Source: Streptomyces changanensis
GTDB taxonomy: Bacteria > Actinomycetota > Actinomycetes > Streptomycetales > Streptomycetaceae
Direction: 5' to 3'
Assembly (NCBI RefSeq): GCF_024600715.1
Contig: NZ_CP102332.1
Span: forward strand, 868,001 to 932,000
DNA length: 64,000 nt
Shown: piece by piece, positions 49,286-58,401 of the stretch
Position numbering within the stretch: the first letter of the stretch is position 1
Layout: every line of letters starts with the position of its first letter
Program-made: the position numbers and the translations under genes
Notes under the pieces: model-generated
What the model was told of the DNA's origin: nothing
Seen by the model: only the letters and a program-made list of their open reading frames with translations
The model's database searches: none

Positions 49286-50059
49286 TCAGCGGGGCTTGCG
49301 ACCGGTCAGGCGGCCGGCGCGGTCGCCCACGCCCCAGGCGGTGACGCGCCACAGCGCCTCTACCACGATGTCCCGGCTCATCTTGGAGTCGCCGTGCTCC
49401 CGTTCCACGAACGTGATCGGCACCTCCACCACGTGGAAGCCGGACGCGACCGCCCGCCGCGCGAGGTCGATCTGGAAGCAGTACCCCTGGGACGCCACGT
49501 CGTCCAGCCCGAGCCCCCGGAGGGTCTCCGCGCGGAACGCCCGGAAGCCGCCGGTGACGTCGCGAATCGGCACGCCGAGCAGCAGCCGCGAGTACACGCT
49601 CGCGCCGCGGGAGAGGTACTCGCGCGACTTCGGCCAGTTGACGATCCGGCCACCCGGGATCCAACGGGAGCCGAGCACCAGGTCCGCGCACTTGAGGGCG
49701 GTCAGCAGCCGGGGCAGCTCCTCCGGACGGTGGGAGCCGTCGGCGTCCATCTCGACGAGGACGCCGTACCCGCGGTCCATGCCCCAGCGGAACCCGGCGA
49801 GGTAGGCGGCGCCGAGCCCTTCCTTGCCCTTGCGGTGCAGCACGTGGACGTGGGGGTCGTCGGCGGCCAGCTCGTCGGCGATCTTGCCGGTGCCGTCAGG
49901 GCTGTTGTCGTCCGCGACGAGGACGTCCGCGTCGGGCACGGCGGCCCGCACCCGGGAGACGATCGGCCCGATGTTCTCCGCCTCGTTGTAGGTCGGAACG
50001 ATCACCAAGGCCCTGCCGAGCGGTCCGTACCGCCGCTGACTCTGACCGTCGTCTTTCAC
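49286..50059 (-). CDS. ppm1: Polyprenol monophosphomannose synthase
   Basis: 257 residues from GTG 50059 with GAGGGG 6 bp upstream. A GT-A fold family 2 glycosyltransferase: VIVPTYNEAENIGPIV, ADDNSPDGTG (nucleotide contact), EMDADGSHRPEELPRL (metal DAD) and VTGGFRAFRAETL. The last 40 residues have EREHGDSKMSRDIVVEALWRV. It moves mannose from GDP-mannose to polyprenyl phosphate at the inner membrane face; the product feeds protein O-mannosylation and lipoglycans. No apolipoprotein N-acyltransferase domain is fused, unlike Ppm1 of M. tuberculosis. GDP-mannose comes from the enzyme at 1.9-4.4 kb. Confidence 0.95.
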   Translation of the reverse strand: MKDDGQSQRRYGPLGRALVIVPTYNEAENIGPIVSRVRAAVPDADVLVADDNSPDGTGKIADELAADDPHVHVLHRKGKEGLGAAYLAGFRWGMDRGYGVLVEMDADGSHRPEELPRLLTALKCADLVLGSRWIPGGRIVNWPKSREYLSRGASVYSRLLLGVPIRDVTGGFRAFRAETLRGLGLDDVASQGYCFQIDLARRAVASGFHVVEVPITFVEREHGDSKMSRDIVVEALWRVTAWGVGDRAGRLTGRKPR

Positions 50060-50595
50060 TACTGCCCCTCACGTCCTGTCGCGGATGCCCACCATAGCGA
50101 GCCCGATCGGCGGACCGGTCGTGGTATCGGGGCGTGCGTGCTTGAGGTGGCGCGGCCCGGTCCGCTCGGGGGCCCGGCGTCCTTCGGGCCGACCTGGGGC
50201 CCGCTGGCTGCGGGTCGTCCGAGAGCCGTTGTCTACTGAACGTCCGGGCCCCACCCGGGTCGCACCCCGCCCCGGCTCAGGGAGCCGGGGGGACGCCCCG
50301 TCCGGATCGACCCCGCCGCGCCGCGGGACGCTCGCGCTGAACCTGGCTCCCAGCGGTGGTGCGCCGGTGCGGCACACCACCCCGCGATCCAGCGGCGCTC
50401 TGCGGCCACGGGCAGGCCGTGCTCTGCCGGTGGGACGTCCGTGGTGGACCCGGCCGAACCTACCGGCCGTTCACCGTTGCCTGTCAACACCCGCCTCACC
50501 TGCGGTCCTCTTGGGAAGGCCCAGGTCAGCGACGAAGATCCGCAGGTCGCGCCCGACCGCGCCGCGGGCCGCCCGGCGACCGGAACGCCCCCATG
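50060..50595. promoter_or_regulatory. Intergenic region upstream of ppm1
   Basis: 536 bp without a supportable gene. On the minus strand TTGACA (50487-50482) and TAGGTT (50462-50457) are 19 bases apart, a possible vegetative promoter. It would give ppm1 a leader of almost 400 bases, so an undetected small RNA or leader element is possible. No riboswitch or tRNA is recognised. Confidence 0.4.
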
Positions 50596-52227
50596 TCACT
50601 CGTTCGGTCGGACGAACACCGTTTGCCCGGAGACCACCGTTCGGAGGCATACGGGCAGCGGGGTGCCCGGCGTGAGGTCCGGCAGCCCCGGCGTGCCGGA
50701 GCGGGGGTCCGTGGACCAGCGGGCCACCCGGTCGTCCGGGGCCTGCACCACCAGGTCGCCGGCGCGCCACACGGCGTAGTCGGCGGGGGCGCCGGGCACG
50801 AGGACCCCGGCGTCGTCCCGGCCCGCGGCCCGCCAGCCGCCGCGGGTGTGGGCGGTGAAGGCCGCGCGGACGGAGACGCGGTGCTCGGGCGTGCGGTGGA
50901 AGGCGGCGGCGCGGACGCCGCCCCAGGGATCCAGCGGGGTGACCGGGCTGTCGGAGCCGAAGGCCAGCGGCACGCCGGCGCGCAGCAGCGCCGCGTACGG
51001 ATTGAGGGTGCGCGCCCGCTCGACGCCGAGGCGCTCGGCGTACATGCCGTCCTCTCCGCCCCAGGCCGCGTCGAAGGCCGGCTGCACGGAGGCGGTGAGG
51101 CCGAGTTCCGCGAAGGCGGCGATCGTCTCGGGCGTGAGCATCTCCGCGTGCTCCACCCGGTGCCGGGCCGCGCGGACGCGGGCCAGGCCGACGGTCTGCG
51201 CGGCGGCCCGGACGCCGTCGACGACGGCCGTGACGGCGGCGTCGCCGATGGCGTGGAAGCCGGCCTGCAGCCCGGCGCGCGTGCAGGCGGTGACGTGCGC
51301 GGCGACGGCGGCCACGTCGAGGTGGGCGGCGCCGGTGTGGGGGGCGTCGGCGTACGCCGTGTGGAGGCAGGCGGTGTGGGAGCCGAGGGAGCCGTCCACG
51401 AAGAGGTCGCCGGCGGCGCCGACGGCCCCCAGCGCGCGGACGCGCGCGGCGTCCTGTTCCCCGGCGACGGGCTCCGCCCAGTAGCCGACGACCCGCGGCA
51501 GGCCCTCCGCCCGGGCCAGCGCCAGCAGGGCGGTGAAGTCGTCCTCGTCGGAGATCTCGGGTCCGCCGCACTCGTGAACGGTGCCGATGCCCAGCGAGGC
51601 GGCGTGGCGCAGCGCGGCGCGCTGGGCCGCGGTGCGCTGGGCGGGGGTGACCGCGGCGTGGGCGGCGGCCCGCACGGCGTGGTGGGCGGCGCCGGTGAGG
51701 GGCGCCTCGGGGTGGTAGCCGTCGAGGGCGGCGACACCGGGGACGAGGTCGAGCAGGGCGGTCGTGGCGACCGCCGAGTGGACGTCGACGCGCGGCAGGT
51801 ACAGGGGGCGGCCGCCGGTCGCCGCGTCCAGCTCGGCGCGGGTCGGGTGCCGCCGCTCGGGCCACCGTGCGGCGTCCCAGCCGTGGCCCAGCAGGACCCG
51901 GTCGCCGGGGCGGGCGGCGGCGAACTCCCGTACGAGGGCGAGGGCGTCGTCCAGGGTCCGGGCACCGGACAGGTCGAGGCCGGTGAGGGCGAGCCCGGTC
52001 GCGGTGGTGTGCACGTGGGCGTCGGTGAACGCGGGGGTGACCAGGGCGCCTTCGAGGTCGATCACCTCGTCCACGCCGGGGGCGAAGGCGTCGGCCGCGC
52101 CCTCCGACCCCACCCAGGCGACGTGGCCGCGCTCGACGACCATCGCGGTGGCGAAGGGGTCGGCGGGGCTGTGGACGTCTCCACCGCGCAGCAGCACGGT
52201 GCGGTGTTCGGGTTCGCGCTCGGTCAT
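50596..52227 (-). CDS. YtcJ-like metal-dependent amidohydrolase
   Basis: 543 residues from ATG 52227; the ribosome site is weak. The Amidohydro_3 fold has the N-terminal beta part (LLRGGDVHSPADPFATAMVVERG), the first metal motif TPAFTDAHVHTTATGLAL, a histidine in DVHSAVATTALLDL, HECGGPEISD, GFHAIGDAAV and the C-terminal FGSDSPVTPLDPW. Such enzymes remove N-acyl or amide groups from diverse substrates; the specificity cannot be read from sequence. Cytosolic. It is an isolated unit on the minus strand upstream of the ppm1 region. Confidence 0.88.
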   Translation of the reverse strand: MTEREPEHRTVLLRGGDVHSPADPFATAMVVERGHVAWVGSEGAADAFAPGVDEVIDLEGALVTPAFTDAHVHTTATGLALTGLDLSGARTLDDALALVREFAAARPGDRVLLGHGWDAARWPERRHPTRAELDAATGGRPLYLPRVDVHSAVATTALLDLVPGVAALDGYHPEAPLTGAAHHAVRAAAHAAVTPAQRTAAQRAALRHAASLGIGTVHECGGPEISDEDDFTALLALARAEGLPRVVGYWAEPVAGEQDAARVRALGAVGAAGDLFVDGSLGSHTACLHTAYADAPHTGAAHLDVAAVAAHVTACTRAGLQAGFHAIGDAAVTAVVDGVRAAAQTVGLARVRAARHRVEHAEMLTPETIAAFAELGLTASVQPAFDAAWGGEDGMYAERLGVERARTLNPYAALLRAGVPLAFGSDSPVTPLDPWGGVRAAAFHRTPEHRVSVRAAFTAHTRGGWRAAGRDDAGVLVPGAPADYAVWRAGDLVVQAPDDRVARWSTDPRSGTPGLPDLTPGTPLPVCLRTVVSGQTVFVRPNE

Positions 52228-52429
52228 GGTGACCAGCGTAGACAGCGGCGGCCGCCGCCCCCGGCCGGGGCCCGGGACCGCGGCCGGACGCACATCGGGA
52301 CGGCCGCCGGACGCAGCTCGGGACGGCGGCCGGCGCGAGCCCGGGTCCACGCCCGGTGCCAGGCCCCGCCGGGGCACGGTGAGGCGGGGCGGGCGAGGTG
52401 TGGCACGGCGGGGCACGGTGGGCGGCGGG

Positions 52430-52870
52430 TCAGACGCGGGGCGGGCGGGCTTCGTAGGGGGTGGAGAGCACCACCGTCGTGCGGGTGGAGACGCCCGACT
52501 GCGAGCGGATGCGGGTGAGCAGGTGCTCCAGTTCCAGCGGGGTCGCGACGCGGACCTTGAGGATGTAGTTCTCGTCGCCCGCCACGCTGTGGCACGCCTC
52601 GATCTCGGGGATGTCGGCGAGCCGTTCCGCGATGTCGTCGGGGGCGCTGGGGTCGAAGGGTTTCACCGAGATGAACGCGGTCAGCGGCAGCCCCACCGCC
52701 TCCGGGTCGACGACGGCCGCGTACCCGCGGATGACGCCGCGGTGTTCGAGGCGGCGGACGCGCTGATGCACCGCCGACGTGGACAGGCCCGTGGCCTTGC
52801 CCAGGTCGGTGTAGCTCATGCGCCCGTCCTTGACGAGCAACTCGACGATCTGACGATCCAGCTCCTCCAT
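52430..52870 (-). CDS. Lrp/AsnC-family transcriptional regulator
   Basis: 146 residues from ATG 52870. A helix-turn-helix (about 18-42, SYTDLGKATGLSTSAVHQRVRRLEHRGVI) precedes the RAM ligand domain with ADIPEIEACHSVAGDENYILKV, the usual effector-site pattern with Gly-Asp. It probably responds to an amino acid. The divergent small gene at 53073 shares its 202-bp promoter space. The amidohydrolase and this gene lie on the same strand, 202 bp apart. Confidence 0.92.
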   Translation of the reverse strand: MEELDRQIVELLVKDGRMSYTDLGKATGLSTSAVHQRVRRLEHRGVIRGYAAVVDPEAVGLPLTAFISVKPFDPSAPDDIAERLADIPEIEACHSVAGDENYILKVRVATPLELEHLLTRIRSQSGVSTRTTVVLSTPYEARPPRV

Positions 52871-53072
52871 GCGGTCAACCTATTGCCCAGGGCGCCCTCC
52901 AGCCCAGTCGGCGGCACACCGTACGGGCACCTGCGAGCGGCATGTGACCAAAGCCACAGGTTCATGGTCACGGTCGTTCGATACCGGACGGTTATCCGCG
53001 CGCGTGAGGGGGAATTGCTTGCTGTGGTCGGGGCCGCATGCCTGGTCGGCCCGCCTGAGGGGGAGATTCTCC

Positions 53073-53462
53073 ATGCAGGAGCCTGTTGATTCGGTAGAGG
53101 CCGAAGAGCTCGACGCGTACGACACGTTCGAGATGTTCCGGGTCGTCTGCCCGGACTGCGCGCAGCCGATCGCACTGCTGGCGGACGAGGAGGTCCTGCC
53201 CGAGCACGCGCTGTGCCCCACGCCGTGGAACCCGTTCGTGCTGTCGGTGTGCGGCGGCTCGGGACGGGACGCCGCCGACGCGCGGCCCGTGGACGCGGCG
53301 TCCGGGCCGCACGAGCAGGAGTTGGGGCTGCTGTTGACGCTCCCGCAGGGGCTCGACTGGCGCACGCAGCCGTTCTCACACGTCGGCGGGCCCGGGTCCC
53401 GTCCGATCAAGGTGCCGCGGATGCGCGGCGCCGCGTCCCCGCGTCTGCGCCGGGCCGCCTGA
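53073..53462 (+). CDS. Small acidic protein with putative zinc ribbon
   Basis: 129 residues from ATG 53073 with GGGGAG 8 bp upstream. An acidic start (DSVEAEELDAYDTFEMF) is followed by four cysteines: C26 and C29 (VVCPDCAQPI), C48 (ALCPTPWNP) and C60 (LSVCGG). They may bind zinc. The end is basic (PRMRGAASPRLRRAA). I do not recognise the family; the pattern is seen in Streptomyces only as a conserved hypothetical. No membrane segment. Confidence 0.7.
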   Translation: MQEPVDSVEAEELDAYDTFEMFRVVCPDCAQPIALLADEEVLPEHALCPTPWNPFVLSVCGGSGRDAADARPVDAASGPHEQELGLLLTLPQGLDWRTQPFSHVGGPGSRPIKVPRMRGAASPRLRRAA

Positions 53463-53628
53463 CCCCTACCGGTTCCGCCCGTCCGCCCCGGCGCGCGCCC
53501 GCGCGGCCGGGGCGCCCCGCGGCGGGGCACCGTACCGGTGTACGCCCCCGGACGCCGCGGGTACGCCGCGAACTGGCGGCCTATTGCCACCGGGAGTGAC
53601 CCGGCATGCCGGTGCGCGTTGCCCTGGT

Positions 53629-53910
53629 ATGACCTCGCTGTACACGACGTACTCGACGAGCGGCTACGTCCAGGGCCGCCTGGTGGTGCCCGGCGCGGCG
53701 GCCGGTGGCGACGCACCTCTCCCGCAGGCGGGGGACCCGCCGATCTACCGGGCGCTGCTGCGCCACTGGGCCGGCTCGGGGCGTACGCTGCCGGGCCGCC
53801 GCGACCAGGAGTGGACCAGGCTCACGGCGGCGCCGGTGTGGGCGCACCCCGGCGATGTGGGGACCGCGGAGTTCAGCGGCTCTCGGGTCCCGCGAGGTGA
53901 CGGGCGATGA
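53629..53910 (+). CDS. Small hypothetical protein
   Basis: 93 residues from ATG 53629. The N-terminus is not GC-codon noise: MTSLYTTYSTSGYVQGRL, followed by PPIYRALLRHWAGSGRTLPGRRDQEWTRL, which looks like a real helical segment. The last 12 codons overlap the convergent acyl-CoA dehydrogenase 3' end by 38 bp. There is no strong ribosome site. Function not known. Confidence 0.55.
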   Translation: MTSLYTTYSTSGYVQGRLVVPGAAAGGDAPLPQAGDPPIYRALLRHWAGSGRTLPGRRDQEWTRLTAAPVWAHPGDVGTAEFSGSRVPRGDGR

Positions 53911-55045
53911 CCACCCGCTGGATCTGGTTGGTGCCCTCGACGATCTGCAGCACCTTCGCCTCGCGCATGTAGCGCTCGGCCGGGAAGTCGGCGGTGTAGC
54001 CGTAGCCGCCGAGCACCTGCACGGCGTCGGTGGTGACCTTCATCGCCGCGTCCGTGCAGAACAGCTTCGCCATCGCCGCCTGCCGGGAGAACGGCCGGCC
54101 CGCGTCCCGCAGCCGGGCGGCCGCGAGGTAGAGAGAACGGCCGGCCTCGATCTGCGTCGCCATGTCGGCGAGCATGAAGCGCAGCCCCTGGAAGTCCGCG
54201 ATGGGTCGGCCGAACTGCCGCCGCTCCCGCGCGTACGCCACGGCCTCGTCCAGGGCGGCCTGGGCGACACCGATCGCGCACGCCGCGATGCCCAGCCGCC
54301 CGGAGTCCAGCGCCGACAGGGCGATCGTGAAGCCCTGTCCCTCGTCGCCGATCCGGCGCGCGTCGGGGACGCGTACGCCGTCGAAGTGGATCTGGGCGGT
54401 GGGCGAGCCCTTCATGCCCATCTTCTTCTCGGGCGCGGCCGCGGTGAGGCCCTCGGCGTCACCGGGGACGAGGAACGCCGTGACACCGCGCGGCCCCTCG
54501 GGGCCCGTGCGGGCCATCACCGTGTAGAAGTCGGCGACGCCGCCGTGGGTGATCCACGCCTTGGTGCCGGTGATGACCCAGTCGTCGCCGTCCCGGACGG
54601 CCCGGGTGCGCAGGGAGGCCGCGTCGGAACCGGAGGCCGGTTCGGAGAGGCAGTACCCGCCGAGCAGTCCGCCGCCCAGCATCGCGGGCAGGTGCTCGGT
54701 CTGCTGCTCCTTCGCGCCGTAGCCGGCGAGGGCGTGGCAGGCGAGGGTGTGGACGCTGACGCCGAGGCCGACGGTGAGCCGGGCGGCGGCGAGCTCCTCC
54801 AGGACCTGGAGGTACACCTCGTACGGCTGGTCGCCGCCGCCGAGGCCGGAATCGTAGGGCAGGCCGAGGAGGCCCGCCTCGGAGAGCAGGGAGAAGACCT
54901 CGCGCGGGAAGTGCCCGGCGTCCTCCTCCTCGGCGGCCCGGGGAACGATCTCCCCCTGGACGACGTCACGCACCAGGGCGATCAGATCCCTGGACTCCTC
55001 CGTGGGCAGCTGGCGGTCCACCGGCTGCGGGGCGCGGTCGGGCAT
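53873..55045 (-). CDS. Acyl-CoA dehydrogenase
   Basis: 390 residues from ATG 55045 with GGAGGAG about 6 bp upstream. All acyl-CoA dehydrogenase parts are present: helical N-terminus, YCLSEPASGSDAASLRTRAV (FAD contact), WITGTKAWITHGG, GMKGSPTAQIHFDGVRVP, and the C-terminal QVLGGYGYTADFPAERYMREAKV. The catalytic glutamate lies in LQIVEGTNQIQR. It oxidises acyl-CoA to enoyl-CoA, and short or branched chains are likely. It stands as a single gene; no beta-oxidation partners are next to it. Confidence 0.93.
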   Translation of the reverse strand: MPDRAPQPVDRQLPTEESRDLIALVRDVVQGEIVPRAAEEEDAGHFPREVFSLLSEAGLLGLPYDSGLGGGDQPYEVYLQVLEELAAARLTVGLGVSVHTLACHALAGYGAKEQQTEHLPAMLGGGLLGGYCLSEPASGSDAASLRTRAVRDGDDWVITGTKAWITHGGVADFYTVMARTGPEGPRGVTAFLVPGDAEGLTAAAPEKKMGMKGSPTAQIHFDGVRVPDARRIGDEGQGFTIALSALDSGRLGIAACAIGVAQAALDEAVAYARERRQFGRPIADFQGLRFMLADMATQIEAGRSLYLAAARLRDAGRPFSRQAAMAKLFCTDAAMKVTTDAVQVLGGYGYTADFPAERYMREAKVLQIVEGTNQIQRVVIARHLAGPESR

Positions 55046-55241
55046 AGCGGCGCTCTCCTCCCTGTCGGGCGCTGCGGCGGGCGCGCGCGAAGGGTCGGGC
55101 GGCGCCGCCGTGTCTCACTGCTTCGCCGATGCTGCCCGTCCGGATCACGGAATCGGCAGTTCAGCGGCTGTGGCGGCTCGAGTATGCCCGATCGGGTGGC
55201 TCCCGTCACCAGCGGAAAGACACCCTTCGATAACGCTCGTT

Positions 55242-55273
55242 CACTGACCGCCCGGCGGGCCGGGCGGTCAGTG
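55242..55273. terminator. Terminator after the 48-residue membrane protein gene
   Basis: A perfect 14-bp stem CACTGACCGCCCGG / CCGGGCGGTCAGTG with loop CGGG begins 8 bp after the stop of the small gene on the minus strand. There is no long T-run, but it is GC-strong, as is common in this genus. Confidence 0.82.
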
Positions 55274-55281
55274 CGGGAACG

Positions 55282-55428
55282 TCAGATGAGGCCCGTGTCG
55301 GTCACCAGCATGGCGACGACGATCACGAGGACCCAGCCCAGGGCGTGCTCCAGCCACGTGGGGCCGTCGTCCTTCGGACCACCGGTGCGGGCACGGACGA
55401 AAGGCGCGGCGGCTGCGTTCGCGGTCAT
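55282..55428 (-). CDS. Small single-pass membrane protein, 48 residues
   Basis: The ATG at 55428 opens a 48-residue frame that ends at 55282. It has a polar start (TANAAAAPFVRARTGG), a lysine/aspartate patch (PKDDGPTWLEHALG) and one C-terminal membrane helix (WVLVIVVAMLVTDTGLI). The stop is followed at once by a strong stem-loop, which supports real transcription. The ribosome site is weak (GAGAAG). I do not know its function. Tail-anchored or small regulatory membrane protein are possibilities. Confidence 0.65.
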   Translation of the reverse strand: MTANAAAAPFVRARTGGPKDDGPTWLEHALGWVLVIVVAMLVTDTGLI

Positions 55429-55519
55429 GGCTTCTCGCTGTCGGTCGGTTCGGCTGAGGAGGTCCCCCTACGACACTCCAATGTGCCAGCGTCGAAGCCG
55501 CCGCGGGGGGAGACGTTGC

Positions 55520-56929
55520 TCACGCCGGGACGCCGACCTCCGCGAGGGCACGCCGCTGGGCGGGGGTGGCCTCCGTGGGCCAGTACAGGTAGCAGACGCC
55601 GCCCGGGCCGGTGACGGTCCTGCCGGTGGCGTCATGGCGCCTGGTGCGGAGCCAGACCGTCTCCCACTCGCGTCGGCGGTAGACGCGGCGGACGGCCTGG
55701 TTGGTGGGCGCGGAGGGGTCGTTGGCGATGACGTCCCCGTCGGCGGTGAAGCCGACCACGACCATCAGGTGGCCGGTCGTGCCGTACCCCGCCCCCGTCA
55801 ACTCGCCCTCCAGGAAAGACTGGGAGGTGATCACGGGGATGCCCGCCTCGATCAGCGTCTCCAGGTCCGTGAGCGAGTGCAGACGCGTCACGACGGCCTG
55901 GAGGTCCTCGTAGGTGGCGGCGTAGGCGGCGTTGAACGGCCAGTTGCCGCACCCCCGGTACTGGCTGTCGTAGGTGTGGCGGGCGGCGTGGCAGACCTGG
56001 GGGTCGGCGTAGTCGGGGTTCACCCAGGCCAGCTGGCGCGCGGTGGGCCGGCGGCCCCAGTACTCGACGACCATCTGGGAGGAGGTGGGGCTGCACCAGG
56101 CCTCGCCGCCGTTGTCGTACTCCGGGTACTGGCCGGTGTGGACGGTCTGCGAGTAGCGCGGGACGATCAACTCGCGGACCACCCGGTGCGCGGCGGCGGG
56201 GACGGTGAAGCGGTCGGGGACGTCGGAGGCCATCGCACCGAGCCGCCACACGGTCGGCGTGCGGTCGGTGCCCGGTGCGCGGTGGAGGGTGACGCGCAGC
56301 CGGTAGGAGGTCACCCGCAGGCCGCTCGCGGGGTCGCGCACCGCGAGGGTGTCGGTGGAGACGGCGGTCCGTCCGTCGCCCTGGCCGTCGACCGAGGCCC
56401 GCCGGACGTCCCGGTCGCCGGCCGCCCAGCGGGCCATCGTGTACCAGGGGCTGTCGGTGCCGTCCCCGTAGCCGCAGGAGAGCTCGACCGCGATCCACGT
56501 GCCGTCGGGGGTGTCGGCGTTCCAGGACGCGACCACCTCGGTGGCGGGGACGGTCGGCGCGTGCCGGGGCGAGGTCCAGGTGGCGTACTCCCAGCCGGCC
56601 GTGGTGCCCGTGTGCGGGTCGGTGTGGTCCAGACGGCCCGCGGGGACGTCGACCACCAGGCCTGGGCGGCGGCCCGCGTCGACCCGTACGCCCTCGCCCG
56701 TGCCGGAGTACCAGTCGGCCGGGGAGGTCCAGAAGCGGTTGTCGACGAGCGGCCTGCCGGGCGGGCCGGCCGCCGCGGTCGGGTCGACGGCGGGGGCGGC
56801 GGGGTCGACCGGTGGCGGGGCCGCGGGCGCGACGCCCTGGGCCGGGGAGGCGGCGGAGGCCGCGACGGTGGCGGAGGCCGTGGCGAGGGCGGCGGCGAGC
56901 ACGGTCCTGCGCGAGGTCGGGTCGGACAT
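55520..56929 (-). CDS. Secreted C39-like cysteine peptidase, Tat signal
   Basis: 469 residues from ATG 56929. A twin-arginine signal (SRRTVLAAALATASATVAASA) leads to export. A long beta-rich domain (about 60-250) precedes a papain-like Peptidase_C39_2 domain: Cys279 in GEAWCSPTSSQMVVEYW, His387 in TTGHLMVVVGF and Asp404 in IANDPSAP. Substrate is unknown; the N-terminal part may bind wall polymers. Compared with bacteriocin C39 peptidases there is no ABC transporter. The upstream 650 bp contain a 20-bp minisatellite. Confidence 0.88.
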   Translation of the reverse strand: MSDPTSRRTVLAAALATASATVAASAASPAQGVAPAAPPPVDPAAPAVDPTAAAGPPGRPLVDNRFWTSPADWYSGTGEGVRVDAGRRPGLVVDVPAGRLDHTDPHTGTTAGWEYATWTSPRHAPTVPATEVVASWNADTPDGTWIAVELSCGYGDGTDSPWYTMARWAAGDRDVRRASVDGQGDGRTAVSTDTLAVRDPASGLRVTSYRLRVTLHRAPGTDRTPTVWRLGAMASDVPDRFTVPAAAHRVVRELIVPRYSQTVHTGQYPEYDNGGEAWCSPTSSQMVVEYWGRRPTARQLAWVNPDYADPQVCHAARHTYDSQYRGCGNWPFNAAYAATYEDLQAVVTRLHSLTDLETLIEAGIPVITSQSFLEGELTGAGYGTTGHLMVVVGFTADGDVIANDPSAPTNQAVRRVYRRREWETVWLRTRRHDATGRTVTGPGGVCYLYWPTEATPAQRRALAEVGVPA

Positions 56930-57240
56930 GCGGGCATTCCCCCTGTCGGGCGGCCCCGGTCGGTGCGGGACCGGTCACGGAACGGGTCGGCGGGCCCACT
57001 ATCCACGGCGGTCACCCCCGTGGCCAGGCAACCCGCACGGACCCCGGACGACGACCCTCCGCCCGGCCCAGTCCGACCCCGTCGGCCCCGGCGGGGTCGG
57101 ACTGGGCCGGCGCGGGGCGGTGGAGTGGGGGCCGGCGCGGGGCGGCGGACAGGGCCGGCATGGCCGACACTGTCCCGCCGGGCCGACGGCCGCAGCTGGC
57201 GCTGTGCGGCTCGGCGGTCGGGACGGCCGCGTCCAGCGCG

Positions 57241-57400
57241 GTGTAGCCGGGCGCAGTGCGGTGTGGCCGGGCGCAGTGCGGTGTGGCCGGGCGCAGTGCG
57301 GTGTGGCCGGGCGCAGTGCGGTGTGGCCGGGCGCAGTGCGGTGTGGCCGGGCGCAGTGCGGTGTGGCCGGGCGCAGTGCGGTGTGGCCGGGCGTGGTGCG
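57241..57400. repeat. 20-bp tandem repeat, 8 copies
   Basis: GTGTGGCCGGGCGCAGTGCG is repeated head to tail eight times from 57241 to 57400. The first copy has A for G at position 5 and the last differs in its second half. It lies between divergent genes (C39 peptidase at 56929, kinase at 57578). The rest of 56930-57577 is GC-rich without a supportable gene. Confidence 0.95.
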
Positions 57401-57577
57401 GCGCGGTGCCGCCCGGCGAAGCCGGCAAGGCGCGGCTCGGCGGTCGGCGACAGCCACGTCCTGTGCGGCGCGGCGGCCGGCTCGTCCGGGGCAGGCCGGC
57501 CCGACACGGTGCGGCACGGCGCGGCCCGGTGCGGTGCGGCCCGGTTCCGGTGTCGTACCGCGTCGTAGGGTGGCGGC

Positions 57578-58276
57578 ATGTCCGCAGCCGTCCCCGCACC
57601 TGGTCCCCCACCGGGCCGGAGCCCCGCAGGCCCCGGCGATCCCGGCGCGTCCGGGACGCCCGGCGCGCACTGCGGGCTGGGCGCGCTCGCCGGTGGGCTG
57701 CGCGCGCTGCCGCCCTCCTGCGGTCCGGTGCGGCTGGTCGCGGTCGACGGGCACGCCGGGTCCGGCAAGTCGACCTTCGCCGCGCGCCTCGCGGCCGCGC
57801 TCGGCGGGGCCCCCGTCCTGCGCCTCGACGACCTCGCCACGCACGACGAGCTGTTCGGGTGGACAGGCCGACTGCGGGAGCAGGTGCTCGAACGGCTGAG
57901 TCGCGGCGAGGCCGCGGAGTATCACCCGTACGACTGGACCTCACGCCGCTTCGCGCCGCCCCGGCGGCTGCCGCCCGCCCCCGTCGTCCTCGTCGAGGGC
58001 GTGGGCGCGGGGCGGCGCGCCCTGCGGCCCCACCTCGCGCGACTGCTGTGGATGGAACGCCCGCCCGAGGAGTCCTGGCGGCGCGGGCGACACCGGGACG
58101 GGCCGGGGCAGTCCACGTTCTGGGACGGATGGACAGTGGCGGAGACCCGCCATTTCGCCCACGACCCGTCCCTGCCCTTCGCGGACATCCTGGTACGCGA
58201 GTGCAGAGGGGGATACGAGTGGCGTCCGAGGCGCCTTCCGGCCGTCGGTGAGGAACCGATTCGTCACTCTCGGTGA
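57578..58276 (+). CDS. P-loop kinase, uridine kinase-like
   Basis: 232 residues from ATG 57578. A Pro/Gly-rich leader is followed by Walker A GHAGSGKST (58-66), LRLDDL (possible Walker B/substrate Asp), YDWTSRRF and VVLVEGVGAGRRAL, which is the uridine kinase/phosphoribulokinase order. The catalytic region is complete but the substrate is not shown by sequence; AAA-like proteins annotated as uridine kinase in Streptomyces have this shape. Cytosolic. Confidence 0.85.
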   Translation: MSAAVPAPGPPPGRSPAGPGDPGASGTPGAHCGLGALAGGLRALPPSCGPVRLVAVDGHAGSGKSTFAARLAAALGGAPVLRLDDLATHDELFGWTGRLREQVLERLSRGEAAEYHPYDWTSRRFAPPRRLPPAPVVLVEGVGAGRRALRPHLARLLWMERPPEESWRRGRHRDGPGQSTFWDGWTVAETRHFAHDPSLPFADILVRECRGGYEWRPRRLPAVGEEPIRHSR

Positions 58277-58401
58277 CGACCTCCCGGGCGGCTTCGGAGG
58301 TGTCGGAAAACAGCCGGGCAGACTGCCTCAACTTCGCTTGACCGACGGGGCGGACAGGTCTTACGTTCTCAATGTGCGGCTTTTCGGAGTCGCCGCAGAC
58401 G

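Noticed and set aside
57241-57400. CRISPR array
   Set aside because: The eight units are contiguous with no spacers, and no cas gene is near.
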